Part shown: piece by piece, positions 16,412 through 24,021 of the stretch | Layout: each line of letters opens with the position of its first letter | Numbering within the stretch: position 1 is the first letter of the stretch | Assembly: GCA_947627475.1 (NCBI GenBank) | Contig: CANQWE010000016.1 | Coordinates: 1 to 33,897, forward strand | Length of the DNA: 33,897 nt | DNA from: an uncultured Clostridia bacterium | GTDB taxonomy: Bacteria; Bacillota; Clostridia; Oscillospirales; CAG-272 | Direction of reading: 5' to 3' | Notes under the pieces: generated by a model | What the model saw: only the letters and a program-made list of their open reading frames with translations | The model's database searches: none | What the model was told of the DNA's origin: nothing | Translations under genes and position numbers: made by a program

Positions 16412-18286
16412 TCAAGCTGCGATCATTTCCTGAAGTGCCAGGGCATCTGCAGCATCAATCACACCATCACCGTTGATATCGGAAATTTCCTCAGCAACGC
16501 TGAGGCTGCTATCTGTCAACGCATACCGCATCTGCTGTGCATCTGCTGCATCAACAACTTGGTCGTTGTTGATATCAGCAAAGTAATATCCATTTGCAGC
16601 GTATGCGGTAGTTGCCATTGTAGAAGCATCTACAAACTGAAGGCCCATGTCTTCTGCATACTTCTGTGCAGCAGAATCTCTGGATGCGCAGATAGTAGCG
16701 TCGCTCAAAACTACATCTCCCTCGGCAAGGGAAGCGCGGTAACCGTAAGCACCTGTACCAATCTTTTTCACAGAGTCAGGAATCTGCAGATATTTCAACG
16801 CATCGCAACGTGCAAATGCATAATTTCCAATGGTGACAACCGTATCGGGGATCGTAACCTCGGCAAGATCAGCACACGCATAGAATGCACCATAACCGAT
16901 TGCTCTGGTTGCAGCAGGTACTGTGAAGCTTGTAATAGCAGTGCCGGCAAATACTTTTCTGCCCATATCTGTAACATTGTCGGACACAGTTACAGAAGCC
17001 AAAGCGTCACAATCCATAAATGTATAATCCTCTAAAACAGTCACACCGTCAGGAATGGTAACAGCAGTAAGAGCACTATCTCTAAATGCGGATTTATCCA
17101 ACTTGGTAAGCCCCTCCGGCAAAGTCACACTTGCCAGGGAAGAACATCCGCGAAAAGCAGCATTTCCAATTGCAGTTACATCAGAAGGAATTGTGATAGA
17201 TGTAAGAGCAGCGCATTCGTAAAATGCCATGTCTCCAATTTCACCTACACCGGCGGGATAGTTCACGGTAGCGAGAGCTTTACAACCATAGAAAACATTG
17301 TCGCCCAATTCCTCTAAAGTAGCAGGCAGACGAACACTTGCAAGGGACTCACAGCTGCCAAAAGCAGCTCTGCCAATTTTCTTTACAGAATCCGGTACTT
17401 CTATAGACTGCAGAGAGGTGCACATGAAGAACGCAGTATCTTCAATTTCTGTGATTCCATCGTGCAGCGAAACAGACTCTACAGTACGAATTCCCCTGAA
17501 AGTATTTTCTGGCACAACAGTCATGCCGGCAGGGACCTTCAATGCCTTTACACCGGAAGCCAGGAACACGTAGTCGCCCATTTGTGTAACAGAATCGGGA
17601 ATAGTAAACGCTTCCAATTCAGGCAAATAAGCAAATGCTCTCGTACCGATGCTTTGCAGCTTGTTGTTTGTCTCAATCTGGTTCAGAACCGGGCAGCGGT
17701 AAAATGCATAATCACCCACACTCAGCAGCCCATCAGAAAGAGTTACACTTTCTAAAACACTCGCGTATGCAAAAGCATATTCGCCGATAGACTGTACCGC
17801 ATCGGGCAAATCGAGTGCCGTTAATTTGGTGTTATAAAAAGCATAATCTCCAATCGAAGTCAGCGTGCTGGGCAAGGATAAGTAATCCAAATTCACGGTA
17901 TCCTTTGCCATGCGGGCTCCGATAGAAGTAACACCCTCTTCCACAAATACTCTGGTTACCTCTTTATATCTGCTGCCGAAGGCTTGGCTTGCGTTGCCGC
18001 CATCTGCAATATCATTCATGGCGCCGGTACCGGTGACAACAGCTTCATAGTACACCGTACCATACTTTATCATTGCATAACGGTAAACGGTGCACGTTAC
18101 ACCATCCCCTACTTCTTTTGTACTCATAACTCTGTAGTCGCCGACCACTCCGTTGTCCATATCTTCCTGGGTAACCGGGCCATGTTCCGGAGGAAGACGT
18201 TCCGGTTCGTCGGCTGCGCCGCTCACCAGCACCATACTGCCCAAAAGCATAGTTGCTGTCAATAAGCATGCAATCAGTTTTTTCAT
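16412..18286 (-). CDS. Secreted BspA-type leucine-rich-repeat protein with C-terminal dockerin
   Basis: A 624-residue exported protein. Residues 1-25 form a signal peptide (MKKLIACLL..., cleavage near SGA-AD). A short unique region leads into about 17 LRR_5 (BspA/TpLRR) units from about residue 110 to 540, each near 23 residues on the pattern IPDSVTxIGDYAFxxCxxL. The last 59 residues (566-624) carry two calcium-loop repeats, DINNDQVVDAADA and DINGDGVIDAADA, typical of a type I dockerin. The dockerin implies docking to a cohesin scaffold or cell-surface anchor, none of which is in the window; no sortase motif is present. LRR_5 proteins are linked to adhesion or substrate binding, but no ligand can be named. 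AAAGGA lies about nine bases upstream of the ATG. It is a single gene with its own promoter and terminator. Confidence 0.92.
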   Translation of the reverse strand: MKKLIACLLTATMLLGSMVLVSGAADEPERLPPEHGPVTQEDMDNGVVGDYRVMSTKEVGDGVTCTVYRYAMIKYGTVYYEAVVTGTGAMNDIADGGNASQAFGSRYKEVTRVFVEEGVTSIGARMAKDTVNLDYLSLPSTLTSIGDYAFYNTKLTALDLPDAVQSIGEYAFAYASVLESVTLSDGLLSVGDYAFYRCPVLNQIETNNKLQSIGTRAFAYLPELEAFTIPDSVTQMGDYVFLASGVKALKVPAGMTVVPENTFRGIRTVESVSLHDGITEIEDTAFFMCTSLQSIEVPDSVKKIGRAAFGSCESLASVRLPATLEELGDNVFYGCKALATVNYPAGVGEIGDMAFYECAALTSITIPSDVTAIGNAAFRGCSSLASVTLPEGLTKLDKSAFRDSALTAVTIPDGVTVLEDYTFMDCDALASVTVSDNVTDMGRKVFAGTAITSFTVPAATRAIGYGAFYACADLAEVTIPDTVVTIGNYAFARCDALKYLQIPDSVKKIGTGAYGYRASLAEGDVVLSDATICASRDSAAQKYAEDMGLQFVDASTMATTAYAANGYYFADINNDQVVDAADAQQMRYALTDSSLSVAEEISDINGDGVIDAADALALQEMIAA

Positions 18287-18424
18287 CTTCTTGAATCCTT
18301 TCTGACTGTTAAAGTATCACAAATTTCGGCAGACAACCGCACCAGCACAATGCAAAAAGCCGATCAGCGGGGAGCAGCCATTTGGACAGGGATACCACTC
18401 CACGATCTACCTTTTTTCATATTT

Positions 18425-18453
18425 AGCATATCACAAGCCCATCTTTTTGTCAA
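18425..18453 (-). promoter_or_regulatory. Sigma-A promoter of the LRR-dockerin gene
   Basis: On the minus strand TTGACA (18448-18453) and TATGCT (18425-18430) are separated by 17 bases. The leader to the ATG at 18286 is about 130 bases; it contains GC-rich self-complementary bits but no riboswitch that I recognise. Confidence 0.8.
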
Positions 18454-18457
18454 GGTT

Positions 18458-18510
18458 TTTATGTAAAATTGCCAGGTTTAATTCGAAACGAACTTCAAAT
18501 TTTACATAAA
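18458..18510. promoter_or_regulatory. 12-bp inverted repeat upstream of the LRR-gene promoter
   Basis: TTTATGTAAAAT (18458-18469) and ATTTTACATAAA (18499-18510) are a perfect inverted repeat with a 29-base gap, ending four bases upstream of the -35 box. It could be an operator pair, or a weak hairpin after the Gx-transporter gene. The short gap also holds a TTCGAA palindrome. Confidence 0.5.
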
Positions 18511-18540
18511 TTGTTTAGATTGAATAGAGAATAGAGGGAT

Positions 18541-19071
18541 TCATCGCCGTTTGGCAGAAATAGTTTCAGGGAAACGGGAAAGCAGGACTCCTCCTGCAAT
18601 CCCAATGAGAATACCGGCTATTGTACCACCGATGATCAAAACAGGAAGGTAATAGACGATTTGTGTCGTCTGCATCACAGCAGCAGCCACCAGGATCTGC
18701 GCAGCGTTGTGCGCGACACCCCCGGCCACGCTGACCCCCACCACAGAAAAGAAATGCAGCCTGCGCAGCAATGTCATCACTATAAGACTGAGCACCGCTC
18801 CCGCAAGGCCGTAAGCCAAACTCATCACGCTGCCGAAAAGTATAGCGGTCAGTACCACACGCACAAGGGACACAGCCGCAGCCGACGGCCATCCGGCTCG
18901 GTACAGTACAAATACGATCACAACATTGGGAAGGCCAATTTTGAGTCCCGGAATAACAGACGGGATGAAGCTCTCCACATAGGACAATATCATAGCCGCC
19001 GCTGTGCACAGTCCCAGCATGGCAAGGGTTTGAGGGTTCTGCTTCACAGATATTTTTTTGTTTTTTCCCAT
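18541..19071 (-). CDS. Gx transporter family membrane protein (Hpre_diP_synt_I)
   Basis: A 176-residue integral membrane protein with about five hydrophobic segments, of the Gx transporter family formerly labelled heptaprenyl diphosphate synthase component I. The family resembles S-components of energy-coupling-factor transporters; the conserved region includes LGLCTAAAMILSYVE, a GLKIGLPNVV loop, and GGVAHNAAQ. Such genes very often follow a NusG_II gene near rnf in Clostridia, and the same arrangement is seen here. The substrate is unknown; cofactor or quinone precursor roles are speculation. The start at ATG 19071 is preferred because GGAG lies six bases upstream; in-frame starts at 19083, 19104 and TTG 19113 lack a properly spaced site. 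A 136-base gap separates it from the NusG_II gene; I find no gene in that gap. Confidence 0.85.
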   Translation of the reverse strand: MGKNKKISVKQNPQTLAMLGLCTAAAMILSYVESFIPSVIPGLKIGLPNVVIVFVLYRAGWPSAAAVSLVRVVLTAILFGSVMSLAYGLAGAVLSLIVMTLLRRLHFFSVVGVSVAGGVAHNAAQILVAAAVMQTTQIVYYLPVLIIGGTIAGILIGIAGGVLLSRFPETISAKRR

Positions 19072-19207
19072 ATCACTCTCCATTCCACCACCCTGGGGCG
19101 GCATAAAAAGCAATGAAATTCCACTGCATTTCAGCAGGGAACAAAACCAGGCGGAATTACCGTGCAGGAAACATTATGTGGCAGATGGGTGTGGTGCAGC
19201 AGTCTCC

Positions 19208-19564
19208 CTATTCCCTTTCGGATACGACAGATACTACCACGCGATTTGGCAGACAGACAATAGTCTCATCGCTGCGGCTGATCTTATGCTGCCGGACGCA
19301 CAGCTTGTCCGGGCAGCTTGCCTCTGTAACCGAGGCGTATCCATCCGCAATTTTCAGCACATTATAGCCGTCCGCCCCAGTTTCTATACGGATAGAAGTA
19401 TTCTCATCCAGGGGATATCGGCCAAAGATCTCCCCGTCCACCTCTACTACTACCCAGTCTCCGGGAGAGCGAAAAAGCAAAGTCAGTCCCAGCGCGGCGC
19501 CCCCTATTAAAAGGAGTCCCAAAATAAGCCAAAGATCCCGGCGCCCTTTCCGTCCTGTACTCAC
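19208..19564 (-). CDS. NusG domain II-containing protein (Rnf-associated)
   Basis: A 118-residue protein with one N-terminal membrane helix (about 11-30, after GRKGRRD) and an exported NusG_II-type beta domain containing ASCPDKLCVRQ. The two cysteines in CPDKLC are a hallmark of this extracytoplasmic family. Its function is unknown. The GTG start overlaps the rnfB stop codon (GTGA), so translation is probably coupled. This position, between rnfB and a Gx transporter, recurs in many Clostridia and suggests a part in assembly or function of the Rnf complex or in flavin/ion handling on the outer membrane face. Confidence 0.88.
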   Translation of the reverse strand: MSTGRKGRRDLWLILGLLLIGGAALGLTLLFRSPGDWVVVEVDGEIFGRYPLDENTSIRIETGADGYNVLKIADGYASVTEASCPDKLCVRQHKISRSDETIVCLPNRVVVSVVSERE

Positions 19565-20394
19565 CGCTGCGGCTCCGCAAAACGGTGCCGGCCGTACCGG
19601 TCTTCACTGAGGATACAGCCCACCGGACATACCTGTGCACACTTCCCGCAGTCGATGCATTTGTCATAATCGATTCGGGCAAGATTTTCTTCCACTGTAA
19701 TGGCCCCTGTGGGGCATTCCTTTTCACACTTATGGCAAGCGATGCACCCGTTCGTGCATTTTTTTCGCACCACCGCACCCTTTTCCTTATTGCTGCAGGC
19801 AATAACCTCCCGCTTTACATCCGGTATCAGGGTAATGATCTGATTCGGACATGTCTTCACGCACAGGCCGCAGCCCACGCATTTGGGCGTATATATATGG
19901 GCGATTCCCTTATCCATATATATGGCGTCATAGGGACAAATGGCGGCACAGTCTCCCTTTCCTAGGCATCCATAGGTGCACGCCTGCTGCCCTCCGTAAA
20001 GCATTTTCGCGCCGCTGCAGGTCTGCACGCCGCTGTAGTCTGCTTTTTGCACTGCGTGTTCACAATCGCCGCAGCAGTGTACCGCCGCCACCTGCTCCAC
20101 AGTATTCTGAAAGGTCACGCCCAAAATTTCTGAAATCTGCTCCGACACCGCATCTGCTCCCGGAATACACAGATTGGTCTTTTTTTCTGTTTTATCCGCA
20201 AGGGCCTTGGCATAGCCGTCGCACCCGGTATACCCACAGGCGCCGCAGTTTACACCGGGAAGACATTCCCGCAGTTTTTTTTCCAATGCATTTTCCCGCA
20301 CCGACATCAGCTTCGCAGCCACCACAAGGACCACGGCGCAAAGCAGACCGATTCCGGCCACACAGGCCACAGCAGGCAAAATTGCTTCCAGCAT
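19561..20394 (-). CDS. rnfB: Rnf complex subunit RnfB, multi-[4Fe-4S] ferredoxin subunit
   Basis: RnfB is the presumed entry point for electrons from reduced ferredoxin. The 277 residues include an N-terminal membrane helix (about 5-29) and a 4Fe-4S domain NCGACGYTGCDGYA with Cys50, 53, 58 and 76. Several ferredoxin-type clusters follow: Cys139/143/149/153, Cys172/175/178/182, Cys213/217/220/223/227 and Cys246/249/252/256/260, plus Cys107/108/111/126. This high cluster content matches the clostridial/Acetobacterium form and is richer than the proteobacterial one. rnfA ends 13 bases upstream. All expected cysteines appear present. Confidence 0.97.
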   Translation of the reverse strand: MLEAILPAVACVAGIGLLCAVVLVVAAKLMSVRENALEKKLRECLPGVNCGACGYTGCDGYAKALADKTEKKTNLCIPGADAVSEQISEILGVTFQNTVEQVAAVHCCGDCEHAVQKADYSGVQTCSGAKMLYGGQQACTYGCLGKGDCAAICPYDAIYMDKGIAHIYTPKCVGCGLCVKTCPNQIITLIPDVKREVIACSNKEKGAVVRKKCTNGCIACHKCEKECPTGAITVEENLARIDYDKCIDCGKCAQVCPVGCILSEDRYGRHRFAEPQR

Positions 20395-20407
20395 ATTGTC
20401 TCCCCCT

Positions 20408-21004
20408 TTACATAAACATGTTGTCGATCACGCCGGCAAACCCGTAAAAGGCCAGCGCCACAATGGAAGCCGATATCAGCGTGATCGGCATGCCTTCAAA
20501 GCATTTGGGCGGCTTTGCCGTTTCGATCCGCATCCGGACCCCTGCAAAGAGCACCATGGCCAGAAGAAAGCCAAGACCACAGCCCAAGGCATTGGCCATC
20601 GCTTCTATAAACAGTTCGTATCCTTCGGTAATATTGTTCTTTGCTACACCCAGCACGGCACAGTTGGTGGTGATCAGAGGCAGGTAAATACCAAGGGAGC
20701 GGTGCAGAGCGGGCAAATACCGCTTCAGTATGATCTCCACCAGCTGTACCAGAGCAGCGATGATCAGAATAAATACAATGGTCTGCAGATATTCCAGATG
20801 GAATTTTGTCAGCAGATAGGTATGAATGGGCCAGGTGGCCGCTGTCGCCAGCAGCATGACAAAGGTTACCGCAAGGCCCATACCTACCGCGGAGTGCAGC
20901 TTTTTCGATACTCCGAGAAACGGGCAAATCCCTAAAAATTTTACCAGTACATAGTTGTTCACCAGCATAGCGGTGAAAATAATGACAATCAAATCCCGAA
21001 TCAT
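20408..21004 (-). CDS. rnfA: Rnf complex subunit RnfA
   Basis: A 198-residue integral membrane subunit with six hydrophobic helices and the usual length. RnfA and RnfE form an inverted pair that holds a [2Fe-2S] cluster inside the membrane; the expected ligands are Cys27 in LGICPFLGVSKK and Cys115 in ITTNCAVLG. The start ATG overlaps the rnfE stop by four bases (ATGA), showing translational coupling. It is part of the rnfCDGEAB transcript. Confidence 0.97.
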   Translation of the reverse strand: MIRDLIVIIFTAMLVNNYVLVKFLGICPFLGVSKKLHSAVGMGLAVTFVMLLATAATWPIHTYLLTKFHLEYLQTIVFILIIAALVQLVEIILKRYLPALHRSLGIYLPLITTNCAVLGVAKNNITEGYELFIEAMANALGCGLGFLLAMVLFAGVRMRIETAKPPKCFEGMPITLISASIVALAFYGFAGVIDNMFM

Positions 21005-21729
21005 TTTCCACCCTCCTCTGCTGTGTCGTCAGGTCCTTTTCCGGACCCGGCTGCGTGATCCTTATGGGCAGCATTTTGCAGGCTGCCGTCGTTTGCGCCG
21101 CAAACTGCCGCGCTGGGACATCCCGCACATCCAAAGTCTCTGCCGGTTTTCCGTTTTGTAACGGCGTTTACAATGGCAATCAAAATGCCGAACACAAAAA
21201 AGCCGCCGGGGGAATTTACAAGAATCGGAATGGTAAAGTCGGACAGGATGGGGATTTCAAAGCCCATCCAGGAGCCGGAACCGAAAATTTCCCGAATGGA
21301 CGCCATGGCAAACAAGGCAAGGGTAAATCCTACACCCATTCCAAGGGCATCCACAGCCGAATCCAGAACCCGATTTTTGCTGGCATACACTTCTGCCCGG
21401 CCCAAAATGATACAGTTGACTACGATTAGGGACAAAAACACACCCAGCGCCTCATACAAATCCGGCACAAACGCATGCATCACCATTTCCACAACCGTCA
21501 CAAAGCCGGCAATGATTACTATATAACTAGGAATGCGCACCTTATCGGGGATCATCCTACGCAGGGCAGAAATCACGATATTGGACCCCAGCAGCACTGC
21601 CGTAGCCGCGGCGCCCATGCCGAAGGCATTGGCAACCGAGGTAGTGACAGCAAGGGTCGGACAGGTACCCAGAAGCAAAACCAGCACCGGGTTTTCCCGA
21701 ATAATTCCTTTCAGAAAATTTTTCCACAT
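21001..21729 (-). CDS. rnfE: Rnf complex subunit RnfE with cysteine-containing C-terminal tail
   Basis: A 242-residue membrane subunit homologous to RnfA, with cluster ligands Cys23 in GTCPTLAV and Cys106 in VVNCIILGRAE. The membrane core ends near residue 191. The last 50 residues form a polar tail with Cys201, Cys204 and Cys210 (FGCAGCPSAAVCG), then a Gly/Ala/Asp-rich end. This tail makes the protein longer than the proteobacterial RnfE core; how common the cysteine motif is among Clostridia I cannot check. It follows rnfG by 21 bases and overlaps rnfA by four. Confidence 0.96.
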   Translation of the reverse strand: MWKNFLKGIIRENPVLVLLLGTCPTLAVTTSVANAFGMGAAATAVLLGSNIVISALRRMIPDKVRIPSYIVIIAGFVTVVEMVMHAFVPDLYEALGVFLSLIVVNCIILGRAEVYASKNRVLDSAVDALGMGVGFTLALFAMASIREIFGSGSWMGFEIPILSDFTIPILVNSPGGFFVFGILIAIVNAVTKRKTGRDFGCAGCPSAAVCGANDGSLQNAAHKDHAAGSGKGPDDTAEEGGK

Positions 21730-21750
21730 AGTTTTCTTCTCCCTCCCTGC

Positions 21751-22998
21751 TTACGTCTCTGTCGTCAGGCTTTTAAATGCGGCAAACACGTCCTGCATTG
21801 CCGTCCACACACCGTCTGCGGTCATCGTAGCTCCTGAAATCAGGGTGGCATCCTCATCCGCTGTCTCTCCGGTCAGACCGATGATCCCTGCAATATAAGC
21901 GGACTCGTCCAAGGTATAGTTGGAATAGTAATCGCTGTCCTGGATCAGTTCTCCGGACACACGCAGCCCGCTGATGGCTCCCATGTTGTCCAATAAAAAT
22001 ACCAGCTTCATAGGCGAGCGATACCCATAAGGACTACACACCATGGCGTACGCAGCGTCTCCGCCGCCGGACACAGTAAATATGCTGGCCACGGTGCCGA
22101 ATTGGTCGGATACGGATATCGGTGTAAGCTGCGCCCCATCCGGCAGCGCTCTGGAAGCCGCTGTTTGATTTTTCTCATGGATGGCGCTGGCGTCGCTCAG
22201 CTCCAGGGCTCGCTGCACCAAAGCTTCCTGCTGCGCGGTCACATCGGTTCCTGTAAGATCCATGCACACCGCGCCACCGGTGGTGCTGACCGCCACTGCA
22301 AACGTTTCACCGTCCGCTTCCATCACATAGAAATATCCCACATCGTTTTCCGCCGCAAACGCCTGCTGCACCGACGGATCGGAAACCGTGATTTCCTTTA
22401 GCTTCGGAGCGCCTGCCCGGTTCCGGGCGCCGGGAAGCAGCTGGATCTTCAGCTCGTCGATGATTTGCTCATCCGTTTTATTTCCCTGGGCCACGCCGCC
22501 CATCTCTACCAGCACGGCAAAGGCATCCTCCACCGCGCCCCGGAATGCCTGGGAAGAATAGGTCACACCGGCATACACGTCCACCCCGCCCAGAGCGGAG
22601 TCCTGCCCAACATAGGTACTGGGATAATCCCCAAAGTCCTTGGACTCTGCGTAATTGGTCATTTCCACGCCGGTGATTTTTCCGTCTGTCCCCACACCCA
22701 GCGTAAACGTCATAGGCGTAGCAGAATAGGAGGATGTAGCGGACAGGGTCACAGCATAACCGCTCCCCCCTGTATCCCGGAATACTCCGGTAACCGTCTG
22801 GGGCACTTCCCCTTCCGGCGTCTCTTCCTCAAAGCCCGCTGCGTTGGGGAGCACTACATACAAAGAAGCCTGGGCGCCACTGGCGGCAGACGCTTCAATA
22901 ATCGGGGCAGTAACGTGGTTCACCGCGGCGAGAAGCACCGCCACAATGAGACATATGCCCGTTAAAACCACAATGCTTTTTGTCGCTTCGCGTTTCAT
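21751..22998 (-). CDS. rnfG: Rnf complex subunit RnfG, double-length with two FMN-binding domains
   Basis: RnfG carries a covalently bound FMN on the outer membrane face, linked by the flavin transferase ApbE. Here it has 415 residues, about twice the usual 180-210. A membrane anchor (about 9-27) is followed by a first FMN_bind-like domain with VYAGVTYSS at 141-149 (Thr146 in the flavin position, but an altered SGAT motif). After a linker comes a second domain ending in ISGATMTADGV, where Thr391 fits the canonical S-G-A-T attachment site. The duplication seems to be within one intact frame. The second site should be flavinylated; the first is uncertain. No apbE gene is in the window. It follows rnfD by 27 bases. 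Confidence 0.93.
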   Translation of the reverse strand: MKREATKSIVVLTGICLIVAVLLAAVNHVTAPIIEASAASGAQASLYVVLPNAAGFEEETPEGEVPQTVTGVFRDTGGSGYAVTLSATSSYSATPMTFTLGVGTDGKITGVEMTNYAESKDFGDYPSTYVGQDSALGGVDVYAGVTYSSQAFRGAVEDAFAVLVEMGGVAQGNKTDEQIIDELKIQLLPGARNRAGAPKLKEITVSDPSVQQAFAAENDVGYFYVMEADGETFAVAVSTTGGAVCMDLTGTDVTAQQEALVQRALELSDASAIHEKNQTAASRALPDGAQLTPISVSDQFGTVASIFTVSGGGDAAYAMVCSPYGYRSPMKLVFLLDNMGAISGLRVSGELIQDSDYYSNYTLDESAYIAGIIGLTGETADEDATLISGATMTADGVWTAMQDVFAAFKSLTTET

Positions 22999-23025
22999 AT
23001 GGACTACCGTTTCCTTTCCCCTCTA

Positions 23026-23991
23026 TTACGTTTTTTGTACTTTTCCTGCCCGCGCAGCCCCAAGCACTTTTCTGGCGCAGAGCTTTGTGATATACGGGGT
23101 GAGGATATTCATCAGCAAAATCGCAAAGGACACGCCCTCCGGATAGGTGCCCCACAGGCGAATGGCAGCGGTGATCAGGCCGCATCCGACGCCGAACAAA
23201 AGCTTGCCCCATCCGGTAGGAGGAGACGTGGCGTAATCGGTGGCCATGAAGAACGCCCCCAGCATCAGTCCCCCGGAGAGGATCTGATAGAACGCCGTCT
23301 CCAGACTAAGGCCCCCTGCGAAAAAGGAGATCACAAATACCGTGCCGATAAAAGCTACCGGGGTGTGCCAGGTGATCACCCGGCGGATCAATAGGTAGAT
23401 CCCGCCGATGAGCAGCGCCAGAGCGCAGGTCTCCCCCAAACAGCCCGCATGTCTTCCCAGGGCAAGGTCAAACAGGGAGGGCAGCTTTTCTGTTCCCTCC
23501 GCCGCTATGGCCAAAGGCGTAGCGCTGCTGACCAGCTCGCCGTCGGAAAAGCCGCCCGGCTTTGTCCAGTTTGTCATAGACTGAGAGAAGGACAGCAGCA
23601 GTACGATCCGCGCCGTGATGGCAGGATTGGCAAAGTTGTGGCCGATACCGCCGAACAGCTGCTTAACCACAACGATGGCCACTACACTGCCTACGATCGC
23701 CTGCCACTCCGGAATAGACACCGGCAGGTTGAAGGCCAGAAGCATGCCTGTAACCACCGCGGACAAATCCCCGATGGTGGGGGTACGCTTTGTGATCCGT
23801 TCAAAAATCAGCTCAGACAATACACAGGTAAGCACACAAATCGCTGTGATGTACAACGCCCGCGCGCCGAACAGCAGGACTGCCGCCACCAACGCCGGAC
23901 ACAGCGCGATCACCACATCCAGCATGATTCCGCCGGTGGTGACGCTGCTTCGAATATGAGGAGATACTGTGATCTGCAGTTTTTGATCCAT
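23026..23991 (-). CDS. rnfD: Rnf complex subunit RnfD
   Basis: A 321-residue membrane subunit with about nine hydrophobic segments, homologous to NqrB. It binds covalent FMN through a threonine; the expected motif is seen as SSATPLA with Thr158. Other family features are SSVTTGGIMLDVVIAL near the N-terminus, GHNFANPAITAR in the middle, and MATDYATSPPTGWGKL. AAAGGG lies about eight bases before the ATG. It lies between rnfC (30-base gap) and rnfG. RnfD is thought to take part in the ion-translocation path with RnfA, E and G. Confidence 0.97.
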   Translation of the reverse strand: MDQKLQITVSPHIRSSVTTGGIMLDVVIALCPALVAAVLLFGARALYITAICVLTCVLSELIFERITKRTPTIGDLSAVVTGMLLAFNLPVSIPEWQAIVGSVVAIVVVKQLFGGIGHNFANPAITARIVLLLSFSQSMTNWTKPGGFSDGELVSSATPLAIAAEGTEKLPSLFDLALGRHAGCLGETCALALLIGGIYLLIRRVITWHTPVAFIGTVFVISFFAGGLSLETAFYQILSGGLMLGAFFMATDYATSPPTGWGKLLFGVGCGLITAAIRLWGTYPEGVSFAILLMNILTPYITKLCARKVLGAARAGKVQKT

Positions 23992-24021
23992 TTTGCAATC
24001 CCTTTCCGTATCCTGTCAAAG

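Noticed and set aside
16630..17950. Tandem DNA repeat array in the LRR gene
   Set aside because: The periodicity of about 69 bases comes from protein-level LRR units; the DNA copies are too diverged to be a recent repeat expansion or a CRISPR array.
18290..18420. Riboswitch in the leader of the LRR-dockerin gene
   Set aside because: I compared it by eye with c-di-GMP and other common clostridial classes and saw no matching core; only small self-complementary pieces are present.
19072..19207. Small gene between the NusG_II and Gx-transporter genes
   Set aside because: No frame with a ribosome site and sensible length; in-frame earlier starts of the Gx gene lack ribosome sites as well.
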